From: [Clostridium] scindens
Lineage (GTDB): Bacteria; Bacillota; Clostridia; Lachnospirales; Lachnospiraceae
Assembly (NCBI RefSeq): GCF_019597925.1
Contig: NZ_CP080442.1
Location: 1,220,001 to 1,284,000, forward strand
DNA: 64,000 nucleotides
Direction of reading: 5' to 3'
The translations under genes were made by a program, and so were the position numbers. This document shows positions 20,020 to 29,372 of the stretch, piece after piece (the first letter of the stretch is position 1; every line of letters starts with the position of its first letter). A model generated the notes under the pieces. That model was not told the DNA's origin. It worked only from the letters and a program-made list of their open reading frames with translations, and made no database searches.

Positions 20020-20364
20020 TTACTGGCAGTATTTTTCCATATCTTCTTCGAAGTCGGCGATCTGCCTGGCAAGGGACTCTCTGTGCGCATCCGTCAGGGC
20101 CGCCGTAAGAGTTGCCATATTCTCTTCGATCTGGGCAGGGTTATAAGGAATATCCAGGGCAAAATCGCTGAATGCGCGTATCTTCTGAAAATACATATTC
20201 GTATCAGGCTCCTCATGGCCGTTTCTGCACATGTGGTACATAGTAACGCAGTCGGTTGCCTCGGTATCTGTACATTCCTTGCAGATCCATTTTCCCAGAT
20301 AATAATATCTTCCCCCAATATCATATAAGAATCCGGGGAGTTTTAATAATTTTTCCACCATCAT
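20020..20364 (-). CDS. Hypothetical protein with a cysteine cluster
   Basis: A 114-residue soluble protein preceded by a GGAGGTATC-type ribosome site. The N-terminal half has WICKECTDTEATDCVTMYHMC, with Cys residues spaced so that they could bind a metal. The C-terminal half is helical and acidic, ending EDMEKYCQ. I do not recognise the family. It stands alone between a terminator and the c-di-GMP genes. Confidence 0.7.
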   Translation of the reverse strand: MMVEKLLKLPGFLYDIGGRYYYLGKWICKECTDTEATDCVTMYHMCRNGHEEPDTNMYFQKIRAFSDFALDIPYNPAQIEENMATLTAALTDAHRESLARQIADFEEDMEKYCQ

Positions 20365-20535
20365 TGAACGATACCTCCTTCATCTAAATACAACAGTAGC
20401 AAATACGACGGGAAAAAGCAAGCTTTTTGGCTTCTAAAGTGAATTTTTAGGATAGTCTTTTTCTGGATAATAGTGTACAATTAAAGCAGTGAGATTTTGT
20501 AAGTCAAGACTCAGAGCAGACGTAAGGAGAAGACG

Positions 20536-22656
20536 ATGGAAAATGCACGGCATACGATGCTATTAGTAGATGATACAGAGATTAATCTTGACATTCTGGA
20601 AGGGATTTTTGAGGCTGATTTTATTATATTAAAGGCACTGAATGGAAAGCAGGCGTTGAAGGTCCTGAAATCACAGAAGGTTGATATTGTCATATTGGAT
20701 GTTGTTATGCCGGAGATGGATGGCTTTGGGGTACTGGAGGCAATGAAGGAAGATCCTGCGCTTGCGGACATCCCGGTGATCATAGCGACAGCGGACGAAG
20801 GCGAGAATGAGGAAAGGGCGCTGCTTAACGGCGCCGATGATTTTATCAAGAAGCCATATAATCCAGTAGCTGTTTATAAGCGTGTGGAAAATATTCTGGT
20901 TAAGCACGTGCTGGAGCGGGAGAAGTTAAAAGATGCCCTGAATAATTCCAAGATGGAATTTCAATCCCTGGCAGACAGCGTGCCGAGAGGAATCAGCGTA
21001 TGGAAGGCGGAAGATAAGATAAGCGTCCGCTACTATAATGATGGATGGTGCGAGCTTATGGGGTGTACCCCGGAGAGGTTTGCCGAGAAATATGCGGAAG
21101 ACCTGTCCAAGGTCATCTATCCTCCGGACCGCGAGAGGGTGATGGGGGCGCTGCTGGCAGACAGCAAGCCGGGAAGAAGCGTGCACTTGGAGCATAGGAT
21201 CGTGAGAGACGACCAAGAGGTAAGATGGGTCAATCTCTCAGCAGTACATTACAAGACGGAAGATGGCGCCCCGATCTACCGGGCGGTGGATATCGACGTT
21301 ACCTCCAGCAAGGAGAATGAGATCCTGGCGGAGCAGCGGAACGTGGAGTTGCGGCATATATTGGAGCATGACTCGCTTACGGATGTATATAACCGTTATG
21401 GGTTCTGCACCAGGACATCAAGTTTTCTCAAAGACCATCCGGATGAGAAGTATGTGATCATGCAGCTGGACATTGAGCGGTTTAAGGTTGTCAATGAATT
21501 ATATGGCATTGATGTAGGAGATAAGGTGCTGTGTACTCTGGCTGAGTGCCTGAAGAAGCATCTGGAAGGCATCGGAGTATTTGGAAGGTTTGAGGCGGAC
21601 CATTTTGTAATGTGCATACCGGATGACAGGGAGTTCCAGGAGCATGTACGTACCACGCTTCAGAGTCAGATGGCCGATATGGGGCTGCGTCATGAGATTG
21701 ACTTATATTTTGGAATCTATCCGATTACGGACAGGGACATGTCGGTAGAATTAATGTGTGACCGGGCGCAATTGGCGCTGGAGAGCATTAAAGGAAACTA
21801 CAATCAGAATTATATCATATATGATGATATCATGAACCAGAAGGTTCTTCTGGAACAGGAGATTACTAATGAGATGGAGTGGGCGCTGGAGGGCGGCCAG
21901 TTCCAAGTATATATACAGCCGATCTACAGCCTGAAGGAAAACTGTCTGGTAAGCGCTGAGGCGCTGGTTCGCTGGTTCCATCCCGAAAAGGGAATGATAT
22001 CTCCAGGAGACTTTATCCCATTTTTTGAGAAAAATGGCTTTATTGTCAAACTGGATGCTTATGTAAGGGAAAAGGTGGTTGAATTGCTGGCTGCTGTCAA
22101 GAAGCAGGGAAAGAGAAGCGTTCCGGTGTCTGTCAATCTGTCCAGACTGGAACTATATGACCCTGATTTTTGCAACAAGCTGGTAGGCCTGATTGAGAAT
22201 TATCAGGTAAGCCCGGAATATCTAAGGCTGGAAATCACAGAGAGCGCTTATACCGATAACCCGCAGCAGTTGCTGGATACTATAGGAGTTCTGCGGAAGT
22301 ATGGATTTGATATATTGATGGATGATTTTGGCAGCGGGTATTCTTCTTTGAATATGCTAAAAGAAGTGCCGGTAGATATTCTGAAACTGGACATGCGTTT
22401 CCTTGCGGGAAATGATGTGTTTGGAAGGGAAGCCAGCATTCTGGCATCCATCGTGCACATGGCTCATGATATCGGAATGGCTACGGTTGCCGAAGGAATA
22501 GAGACGGAAGAGCAGGCAAGCTTTTTAAAGAAGATCGCCTGCGAATATGGGCAAGGCTACTACTATTCGAGACCGATCCCAAGCGAGAAGTTTCTTGAAT
22601 TGCTGGATTCCGGGACGCATGCCGAAGGCAGGCGGGCCTCTGGCAGCAAGGCTTAG
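20536..22656 (+). CDS. Response regulator with PAS, degenerate GGDEF and EAL domains
   Basis: A 706-residue c-di-GMP protein. REC domain at about 8-120 with phospho-acceptor Asp55 in ILDVVMPEMDG; PAS domain at about 145-265; GGDEF domain at about 275-430; EAL domain at about 445-690. The GGDEF signature is replaced by FEADHF near residue 352, so cyclase activity is unlikely. The EAL side keeps EALVRW (about 475), the NLSRLEL and LEITES metal motifs, MDDFGSGYSS and VAEGIET, so it should hydrolyse c-di-GMP. Start follows GTAAGGAGAAG. The next gene, 18 bases on, encodes a related enzyme. Confidence 0.92.
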   Translation: MENARHTMLLVDDTEINLDILEGIFEADFIILKALNGKQALKVLKSQKVDIVILDVVMPEMDGFGVLEAMKEDPALADIPVIIATADEGENEERALLNGADDFIKKPYNPVAVYKRVENILVKHVLEREKLKDALNNSKMEFQSLADSVPRGISVWKAEDKISVRYYNDGWCELMGCTPERFAEKYAEDLSKVIYPPDRERVMGALLADSKPGRSVHLEHRIVRDDQEVRWVNLSAVHYKTEDGAPIYRAVDIDVTSSKENEILAEQRNVELRHILEHDSLTDVYNRYGFCTRTSSFLKDHPDEKYVIMQLDIERFKVVNELYGIDVGDKVLCTLAECLKKHLEGIGVFGRFEADHFVMCIPDDREFQEHVRTTLQSQMADMGLRHEIDLYFGIYPITDRDMSVELMCDRAQLALESIKGNYNQNYIIYDDIMNQKVLLEQEITNEMEWALEGGQFQVYIQPIYSLKENCLVSAEALVRWFHPEKGMISPGDFIPFFEKNGFIVKLDAYVREKVVELLAAVKKQGKRSVPVSVNLSRLELYDPDFCNKLVGLIENYQVSPEYLRLEITESAYTDNPQQLLDTIGVLRKYGFDILMDDFGSGYSSLNMLKEVPVDILKLDMRFLAGNDVFGREASILASIVHMAHDIGMATVAEGIETEEQASFLKKIACEYGQGYYYSRPIPSEKFLELLDSGTHAEGRRASGSKA

Positions 22657-22673
22657 GAATCAGAGGTACATAT

Positions 22674-25241
22674 ATGGGGACGGATAAAGAGGAAGTTTTG
22701 GGAAAAGGTATTTTTGAATCCATTTTAGAGCAGATGAACGCCAATATATTTATCATGGATGCACAGACCGGCATCATTGTTTTTATGAATGAAATGATGA
22801 AGAGGGACTTTGGCATTAAGGAGGCGGAAGGCAGACGCTGCTTTGAAGTCCTGCAGAGAGGAATGACGCAGAGGTGCTGCTTCTGCAAGCGGGATAAGCT
22901 GCTGAAGATGTGGGAGGCAGGAGAAGAGGCCGGCATTACCTGGATAGAGGAGAATACGCTGGATGGACGCAGTTATAAGAATCATGACCGCCTGATTCCG
23001 TCTCAAGGAAGGCTGTATCATGTACAGTACTCTACAGATATGACGGAATTAATGAGACTGTCCAAGAACGCAGCCATGGATGAATTGACGAAGGTTCTGA
23101 ACCGAAGAGCGGGAAAAGAGCGGCTGGACCTGATGCTGGAGCAATCCAGGAAGGAAGAGAGGCCCCTCTGCGTTGTCCTGCTTGATATCAATCAGCTGAA
23201 GACAATTAATGATAATTATGGCCACATCGAAGGCGACAGGCTGCTAAAATATGTGACCTGCCTCGCAAAAGAATCTATAGGGGAAGAAGATATGATCTTC
23301 CGGCTTAGCGGGGACGAATTTGTAATCGCATACTATGGCGAAGATATATTAGGGACGGAAGAACGAATGAGGCTGATACAGAAGGAGATCGATAAAAGGA
23401 GGGAGGAATTCTCCATCTTTTATCCGGTGTCCTTCAGTTATGGCGCGATCCAGGTGTATCCAAGCGACACTTTGAGCGTCTCGGATATATTGGGAAAAGC
23501 GGACGAGCAGATGTATGTCCAGAAGCGGCAATACCATATTATGCAGGCGAAGAGCAGGCTGGAGGGAATGGAGTGCAGCAAGGGACAGGCGGCTGATTTT
23601 GAATATGACAAAGAACATCTTTATGAAGCGCTGATCGTCGGAACGGATGATTATATATTTGTAGGAAATATGAAGACAGGCGTATTCCGGTATCCGCCGA
23701 AGATGGTCGAAGAGTTCGGCCTGCCGGGCGAAGTTGTAGAGAATGCGGCGGCCTTCTGGGGCGAACTGATCCATCCGCATGACGAGCAGTATTTTCTGGA
23801 GAGCAACCAGGAAATTGCAGATGGAAGGGCCAGCTACCATAATATAGAATACCGTGCAAGAAATATCCGGGGGGAATGGGTCTGGCTAAGATGCAGGGGC
23901 AAGATGATTCCCGATGAGTATGGGGAGCCGGGCTTATTTGCCGGCATGATTACCAATCTTGGGAAAAAGAACCAGATTGATCATATGACAGGCCTGTATA
24001 ACCGGTTTAAGTTGGAAGGCGATGTAAAAAAACAGCTGGCAGATGGCGACAGCAGCATGAAGTTCGGTATTATGATTCTTGATATGGATTCGTTTCACAA
24101 TATCAACGATCTGTACAACCGATCCTATGGAGACGAGATACTGCGTATTGCCGGGCAGAGGATATCCTCTATCATTCCGCCCAATGCAAAGGCATACAGG
24201 CTGGATGGAGATGAATTCGGGGTATTGGTTCTTGGCGGGGAGAAGCAGGAGTGCTTAAGCATATATGGAAAGATACAGAACGCGTATCAGAAGCAGCAGG
24301 AATATAATGGAAGAAAGTACTATTGCACGATTTCGGCAGGATGCGTGTTCTATCCCCAGGACGCGGACAATTATCTGGACTTGATGAAGTATGCGAATTA
24401 TTCGCTGGAAGCGTCCAAGGATGCTGGTAAAAACAGAATGACCATATTTTCGGGCAGCCTTCTGGCGGAGAGGGAGAGAAGCCTGGGACTGATGGAAGAG
24501 TTAAGGGAGTGCGTAGAGAGAGGCTTTGCAGGCTTCGCAATCTATTACCAGCCGCAGATCGTGGTGGATACGCAGGAACTATACGGGGCGGAGGCCCTGG
24601 CCAGGTGGAAAAGCGTAAAATATGGCAACGTATCCCCAATCGAGTTCATACCTCTTCTGGAAAAAAGCGGACTGATTATAGAATTCGGCGCATGGATCTT
24701 TTATCATGCAGCGATGCAGTGCAAGAAATGGATGGAGCAAAGAAACGATTTCCAGATGAGTGTAAATCTATCGTATCTACAGCTGTTGGAGGGGGATATT
24801 GTGGATTATATGCAGGAGACGCTGGAATCTCTGGAACTGGCTCCACAGCATATTACAATGGAACTGACAGAGACCTATCTGGTAAAGGCAGACGCGGATG
24901 TGCTTGGCACGATGGAAAGGATGCGGAGGATGGGCATAAGGATTGCCATGGATGATTTTGGCGTGGGATACTCGTCTCTGCATTCGCTTAAGAATATTCC
25001 AGTAGACCTTGTAAAGATTGACAGGGGATTCGTAAAGGGGATTGACGGAGATATTTTTAACGCAACCCTTATCCGTTCCATCACGGAGTTATGCCATGAT
25101 GTGGGGAAAACGGTCTGCCTGGAAGGAGTAGAGATAGGGGCAGAGTATGAGGTGGTCCGGGATATGGGACTGGAACTGATCCAGGGATACTACTATGGGA
25201 GGCCGGTACCGGCCGATGAATTTGAGAAACAGTTCTTTTGA
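22674..25241 (+). CDS. Tandem PAS-GGDEF / PAS-GGDEF-EAL protein
   Basis: An 855-residue c-di-GMP enzyme with two sensor-cyclase blocks and one phosphodiesterase block. PAS about 12-115; GGDEF about 125-285 with RLSGDEF near residue 209; second PAS about 310-420; second GGDEF about 440-590 with RLDGDEF near 510; EAL about 600-850 with EALARW near 640, MELTET, MDDFGVGYSS and CLEGVE. Both GGDEF motifs keep the GDEF core but lack the first Gly, so activity has to be tested. PAS1 contains a cysteine pair (RCCFCKRDK) that may sense metal or redox state. It shares a transcript with the preceding response-regulator phosphodiesterase. Confidence 0.92.
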   Translation: MGTDKEEVLGKGIFESILEQMNANIFIMDAQTGIIVFMNEMMKRDFGIKEAEGRRCFEVLQRGMTQRCCFCKRDKLLKMWEAGEEAGITWIEENTLDGRSYKNHDRLIPSQGRLYHVQYSTDMTELMRLSKNAAMDELTKVLNRRAGKERLDLMLEQSRKEERPLCVVLLDINQLKTINDNYGHIEGDRLLKYVTCLAKESIGEEDMIFRLSGDEFVIAYYGEDILGTEERMRLIQKEIDKRREEFSIFYPVSFSYGAIQVYPSDTLSVSDILGKADEQMYVQKRQYHIMQAKSRLEGMECSKGQAADFEYDKEHLYEALIVGTDDYIFVGNMKTGVFRYPPKMVEEFGLPGEVVENAAAFWGELIHPHDEQYFLESNQEIADGRASYHNIEYRARNIRGEWVWLRCRGKMIPDEYGEPGLFAGMITNLGKKNQIDHMTGLYNRFKLEGDVKKQLADGDSSMKFGIMILDMDSFHNINDLYNRSYGDEILRIAGQRISSIIPPNAKAYRLDGDEFGVLVLGGEKQECLSIYGKIQNAYQKQQEYNGRKYYCTISAGCVFYPQDADNYLDLMKYANYSLEASKDAGKNRMTIFSGSLLAERERSLGLMEELRECVERGFAGFAIYYQPQIVVDTQELYGAEALARWKSVKYGNVSPIEFIPLLEKSGLIIEFGAWIFYHAAMQCKKWMEQRNDFQMSVNLSYLQLLEGDIVDYMQETLESLELAPQHITMELTETYLVKADADVLGTMERMRRMGIRIAMDDFGVGYSSLHSLKNIPVDLVKIDRGFVKGIDGDIFNATLIRSITELCHDVGKTVCLEGVEIGAEYEVVRDMGLELIQGYYYGRPVPADEFEKQFF

Positions 25242-25256
25242 TATAGGAAGTGTAAA

Positions 25257-25313
25257 AGCGGCGGGAAAGTACGAGGATAAGAAAATCCGGTATTTTCCCG
25301 CCGCTTGCTTTTT
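25257..25313. terminator. Bidirectional terminator between convergent genes
   Basis: Twelve-base-pair stem AGCGGCGGGAAA / TTTCCCGCCGCT (25257-25268 with 25294-25305) enclosing a second AAAATCCGG-containing pairing region, followed by TTGCTTTTT. Confidence 0.75.
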
Positions 25314-25317
25314 GCGC

Positions 25318-26118
25318 CTATATAGATAGGTTCTTCCGGCTGAAATGCACGATTGCGATCAGGTAGCCAAGAAGCCCGATGGCATACAGGATCAGGCATC
25401 CGAGAAAGGCTTCGCTTTTGGAGGCGGCCAGGCCGTCTGGATCAAAGAGTGTAAGCGGCGTAGCGTATTTTAGATTCTCAAATTTGTCCCCTACCTGGGA
25501 AATCATCTGCACCAGGAGGGAATACACGACGACTGCAGACGATGCTCCTGTGCAGTATCTGCTTTCATTAAAAAGGCAGGAAAAGAAGAAGCAGATTCCG
25601 CCAAAAAAGAGGAACAATCCGAAAAGCCCGACATTTACCCGCAGGAAGGCGGCCTTTTCCAACTCGCCGGGAAAGAGCGCTTCGCTAACGATAAGTATCA
25701 AGAGAGTGACATATACTGCCATCGCAAGAAGGCAGGCGACCATGAAAAAGGCCTGCGTCCCTGCCAGCTTGCTTCGCTTATGCGGAACGGACAGCAAATA
25801 TGCCATAGAGCCATTGTCTACATATCTTGCAATAAGGCGGTTGGACAGAAGAATGATGAAGACTCCTGGAAACGCTGTAAACAGTATGCCATATAAATAG
25901 CCTATGATAGACTCCAGCAGCGTCGTTCCTACATCTGCCATTCCAAACGCAGAAAACAGCTGGGGCATGCTCTCGGCCATGGCCCGCAGGCTGTCGCCAA
26001 GCTTAGGGTCGAACATGGCAATGATCATGCAGGAATACATGCTTAAAACGGCGAGAAATATGAGAAGCAGTATATAGTTGGATTTGAATTCTTTTTTTAA
26101 TAAGGTCGTGTTAATCAT
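25318..26118 (-). CDS. ABC-2 type transporter permease
   Basis: A 266-residue membrane protein with six hydrophobic spans, the permease partner of the ATP-binding protein just upstream. The large N-terminal external segment (FDPKLGDSLRAMAESMPQLF) and the PHKRSKLAGTQAFF cytoplasmic loop are typical of ABC-2 permeases in TetR-linked drug or antimicrobial-peptide resistance operons. The start at 26118 is preferred because GGAGGGAAGG lies before it; it overlaps the ATPase gene by eight bases. The substrate is unknown. Confidence 0.88.
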   Translation of the reverse strand: MINTTLLKKEFKSNYILLLIFLAVLSMYSCMIIAMFDPKLGDSLRAMAESMPQLFSAFGMADVGTTLLESIIGYLYGILFTAFPGVFIILLSNRLIARYVDNGSMAYLLSVPHKRSKLAGTQAFFMVACLLAMAVYVTLLILIVSEALFPGELEKAAFLRVNVGLFGLFLFFGGICFFFSCLFNESRYCTGASSAVVVYSLLVQMISQVGDKFENLKYATPLTLFDPDGLAASKSEAFLGCLILYAIGLLGYLIAIVHFSRKNLSI

Positions 26119-26998
26119 CTTCCTTCCCTCCATAAAAATGCATGAATATTTCTTCCAGCGACTGGGTCTTTATATCCAGATCAGCCACAGGATACTCGGA
26201 AGCCAGCTTAACCAAGGCATCCATATTGCCCTTCACCTTGACGGTGACCGATTCCCCGTTCTGGCGGGCAGAAGGCATTCTGGATGCAAAGTCCCGGGCC
26301 GTATCCGCGGAAGGGAATTGTAATTCTACGATCTTACGCTTGTTCTGGCGAAGTTTTTCTATATCCTCCACCGCCGCCAGACGTCCTTCGCGTATGATGG
26401 CCGCCCGGTCGCAGGTACGCTCCACCTCTTCAAAGATGTGAGAGGACAGAAGGATCGTCTTGCCCTTCTTCTTCTCGTCAAGAATCAGATCGATGAAGGC
26501 GCTTTGCATCAGAGGATCCAGGCCACTGGTGGGCTCATCCAGTAAAAGGATGTCAGGATCCTGCATAAAAGCGCATACGATACCTATTTTCTGCTTGGTT
26601 CCTTTGGACATTTTCTTGATCTTGGGAGAAGGATCCAGTTCGAACCGCTCCATCAGCTGATGGGCGCGGCCAAGTTCCTTCATGCCCTTCATCCGCGCAA
26701 TGAAACGGATGAATTCCATGCCAGTCATAGAGTCGATGAATGCGATCTCCCCGGGTAGATAACCAACAAAGCGCGCGATCTGGTCCGCCTCCTTGAAGCA
26801 GTCTTTTCCCAGAATCAAGACCTTGCCTTTGTCAGGCTTTAGGAATCCCATCAACTGGCGGATGGTAGTGGTCTTTCCGGCGCCGTTGGGACCGAGGAAG
26901 CCCAGGACTTCCCCGCGCTTTACCTGGAAGGCAATGTCAAAGACGCCCCGACCGCCGCCGTAATCTTTGGTTATATCCTGAATGTCTATAATGTTCAT
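26111..26998 (-). CDS. ABC transporter ATP-binding protein
   Basis: A 295-residue ATPase with Walker A GPNGAGKTTT, a Q-loop region, the variant signature MSKGTKQKIG, Walker B ILLLDEPTSGLD and the switch His in LLSSHIFEE. The C-terminal 80 residues form the accessory domain seen in drug-export ATPases of the BcrA/CcmA type. Its ATG shares bases with the stop of the TetR gene (ATGA overlap), and AAGGAGG sits inside that gene, so regulator, ATPase and permease form one operon. It is likely derepressed when the TetR protein binds a ligand. Confidence 0.95.
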   Translation of the reverse strand: MNIIDIQDITKDYGGGRGVFDIAFQVKRGEVLGFLGPNGAGKTTTIRQLMGFLKPDKGKVLILGKDCFKEADQIARFVGYLPGEIAFIDSMTGMEFIRFIARMKGMKELGRAHQLMERFELDPSPKIKKMSKGTKQKIGIVCAFMQDPDILLLDEPTSGLDPLMQSAFIDLILDEKKKGKTILLSSHIFEEVERTCDRAAIIREGRLAAVEDIEKLRQNKRKIVELQFPSADTARDFASRMPSARQNGESVTVKVKGNMDALVKLASEYPVADLDIKTQSLEEIFMHFYGGKEDD

Positions 26999-27621
26999 AC
27001 CAGATATTCCTCCTTGTAAACGAATTTGCGGAACATTTCCATCCATTTCGTGAATTCAGCCATCATTACGTCCATATCCGGCTGCTGACCCAGCATGCGG
27101 GCTTCATGCAGATAGCCGTCTGCCATCCAGATCAGCATCTTGCAGATCTCATGGGGAGATATGCCATCCTTAAATTTGCTGGCGTCTATATGGCTGAAAT
27201 AAGCCTGATAGATCACATCCTGCTGGACGAAGTTATGATTCCTGAGGTCATCCGAAACATCTTCTTTCTCCGAGTAGAATGCCCGCATGGCAAAATCCAT
27301 GATATAGGGGCTGCCTTGCTCCATTACCTTTACTTTTTGACGGGCCGCATATTCCAGAAGTTCAAAGAAATCAGTAATATTAAGAATGTCCCTGTCAGGC
27401 AACTGTTCTTTCATTACATCCATGATATAGTTATAAAGATACAGATACAGTTCCTTCTTATTATGAAAATAATAGAACAGAGAGCCTTTGGAAATTCCTG
27501 CTTTTGCGGCAATCAGGTCGGTGGAAGCATGCTTGTAATCGTACTTTGAGAATACTTCTATGGCTGCATTGATGATCTGATGGCGTTTTTCTTCCGGAAG
27601 GGCAAAGAATTTTTCGTTCAT
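26995..27621 (-). CDS. TetR family transcriptional regulator
   Basis: A 208-residue regulator. The N-terminal helix-turn-helix runs at about 10-55 (IINAAIEVFSKYDYKHAS, then GISKGSLFYYFHNKKEL), followed by a helical ligand-binding domain. AAGGAGG precedes the ATG. Direct and inverted repeats upstream at 27662-27716 are probably its own operator. It is the first gene of the TetR-ATPase-permease operon and should repress it. Confidence 0.93.
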   Translation of the reverse strand: MNEKFFALPEEKRHQIINAAIEVFSKYDYKHASTDLIAAKAGISKGSLFYYFHNKKELYLYLYNYIMDVMKEQLPDRDILNITDFFELLEYAARQKVKVMEQGSPYIMDFAMRAFYSEKEDVSDDLRNHNFVQQDVIYQAYFSHIDASKFKDGISPHEICKMLIWMADGYLHEARMLGQQPDMDVMMAEFTKWMEMFRKFVYKEEYLV

Positions 27622-27661
27622 ATAACCTCCTTTATATAAGTGGCTTTGGATGTTCGCCGGT

Positions 27662-27716
27662 CTGATTGACTGGAATGGTCAGTTCTTAAATATCAGAATA
27701 CCTGATTGACTGGAAT
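27662..27716. promoter_or_regulatory. Probable TetR operator: direct repeats and inverted repeats
   Basis: CTGATTGACTGGAAT occurs at 27662-27676 and again at 27702-27716, exactly 40 bases apart. The first copy continues into TGAC-N7-GTCA. ATCAG-N5-CTGAT at 27692-27706 bridges to the second copy. The region lies between the TetR start codon and the next gene on the minus strand. Confidence 0.6.
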
Positions 27717-27743
27717 TTACAACCCCTTTATGAGAAATTTCCG

Positions 27744-28367
27744 CTATTTTTTCAAATCGGTTTTCCAGGACTGATGGAAGAGCCAGCCGCCAAAGACCGT
27801 GGCTGCGATATAGGAGAGGATTCCGGCCTCATTGCCCCATAAGCGTACGATATCACGGAACACGATCTGGTTCATATAATAATGAGGGCTGATATAGAAC
27901 ATATTGATAGCGCCATACTGGTAGAATGCCAGATTGAAAAAGGTCGCCAAAAGACAGCAGGAAAGGTAGCAGCATGCGCTCCCGAGAAAGCCTTTCGCCG
28001 AATCATCGGCTTCTTTTGATAAACCGGCAAACAATCCGATTGTAATCAGCAGGATGTGCCACGCATAAGAGTGGATGGTCAGTGGCAGATATTCATAGTG
28101 CATGCCGCTTGTATCAAAGAACGCAAAGATTCCGCCCAGCAGTCCGAAGTTCATAAGGAATGTGATCAGAATGCTGCGCAGCCTTTCGGTATGTATCCAA
28201 GGAATCACCAGGCACAGATACATAGGGATGCTGCATAACTGGAAGGGGAAATACCACCAGTTATATTGCCCGTGGTTCAGGATATAAGTAAGGCACCATT
28301 GCTTCCACAACTCGCTTAAAAGCATCAGGATGCCACAATATAGGTAAAAACGATTCTGCTTCTTCAT
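27744..28367 (-). CDS. YwaF/TIGR02206-like integral membrane protein
   Basis: A 207-residue membrane protein with about six spans. The pattern WWYFPFQLCSIPMYL followed by GGIFAFFDTSGMHYEYLPLTIHSYAWH (key residues Phe-Gln-Leu-Cys and His-Ser) matches the YwaF/TMEM164 family of unknown function. Start at 28367 after GGAGATTATC; an upstream in-frame ATG lacks a ribosome site. It is transcribed divergently from the EamA-type transporter. No reaction is established for this family. Confidence 0.8.
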   Translation of the reverse strand: MKKQNRFYLYCGILMLLSELWKQWCLTYILNHGQYNWWYFPFQLCSIPMYLCLVIPWIHTERLRSILITFLMNFGLLGGIFAFFDTSGMHYEYLPLTIHSYAWHILLITIGLFAGLSKEADDSAKGFLGSACCYLSCCLLATFFNLAFYQYGAINMFYISPHYYMNQIVFRDIVRLWGNEAGILSYIAATVFGGWLFHQSWKTDLKK

Positions 28368-28472
28368 ATCAGATAATCTCCTTGCTTTTATTATACACAA
28401 ATAAATGCCATTATGCTATAATACGGATAGTTGTCTGCTGACAAAAGAAAAATAGATATTGGAGTGAGCGTT

Positions 28473-29372
28473 ATGAAAATAAAAAATGGAATTATGCTGG
28501 TGCTGACCGCATTTATATGGGGGACGGCCTTCGTGGCCCAAAGCGTCGGGATGGACTATTTGGGACCTTTTACTTTTAATGGCGTGCGAAGCCTGATTGG
28601 CGGCGTAGCGCTGCTTCCCTGTATCTGGCTCTTTCAGAAAGGAAAGGGCAAAGCCACAGAGAAACCCAGCCGTGGCGCGAGGAAGGAACTGATCGCAGGG
28701 GGAATCGCCTGCGGGCTTCTTCTGTTTGCGGCCAGCAGCCTGCAGCAGATTGGAATTCAGTATACTACGGCAGGAAAAGCAGGATTTATCACTGCATTTT
28801 ACATCGTGATCGTACCGGTGCTGGGGATATTTCTTCATAAGAAGATCAGCGGAAAGGTCTGGGGGGCTGTGGCCATAGCGCTGGCGGGACTGTACTTCCT
28901 TTGCATTACGGAGAAGTTTGCCGTGGGAAAGGGGGATATCCTGATTTTCCTATGTGCGCTTGTATTTTCCATTCATATCCTGGTGATTGACTATTTCTCG
29001 CCCAAGGTGGACGGAGTGAAGATGTCCTGCATCCAGTTCTTCGTCTGCGGCATCGTATCCCTGCCGCCCATGTTCTTTACGGAGACGCCGAAGATCGGGG
29101 CTATCGTGGAAGGGTGGGCGCCGCTCTTATATGCAGGCGTTCTGTCCTGCGGCGTGGCTTACACTTTGCAGATCATTGGCCAGAAGAATGTGAACCCGGC
29201 GGTCGCTTCATTAATCTTAAGCCTGGAGTCCTGCTTTTCCGTGCTAGCCGGATGGATGGTGCTGGGAGAAAAACTTTCCATGAGGGAATCCGTAGGATGC
29301 GTCCTGATGTTTGCGGCGATTATTCTGGCACAGCTGCCGGATAGGAAGAAGGAGGAACTGCAATATGAATAA
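28473..29372 (+). CDS. EamA/DMT family transporter
   Basis: A 299-residue protein with ten spans in two EamA repeats (about 5-135 and 150-290), typical of drug/metabolite exporters of the YdcZ/RhaT superfamily. The N-terminal TAFIWGTAFVAQSVGMDYLGP and second-repeat NPAVASLILSLESCFSVLAGW are characteristic. Start at 28473 behind TTGGAGTGAG; an upstream in-frame start is unlikely. A TATAAT lies at 28417-28422. The 3' end overlaps the HD-domain gene by eight bases. Confidence 0.92.
   Translation: MKIKNGIMLVLTAFIWGTAFVAQSVGMDYLGPFTFNGVRSLIGGVALLPCIWLFQKGKGKATEKPSRGARKELIAGGIACGLLLFAASSLQQIGIQYTTAGKAGFITAFYIVIVPVLGIFLHKKISGKVWGAVAIALAGLYFLCITEKFAVGKGDILIFLCALVFSIHILVIDYFSPKVDGVKMSCIQFFVCGIVSLPPMFFTETPKIGAIVEGWAPLLYAGVLSCGVAYTLQIIGQKNVNPAVASLILSLESCFSVLAGWMVLGEKLSMRESVGCVLMFAAIILAQLPDRKKEELQYE

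Noticed and set aside
28416..28838. Minus-strand frame opposite the EamA gene
   Set aside because: It is a shadow of the transporter; no ribosome site.
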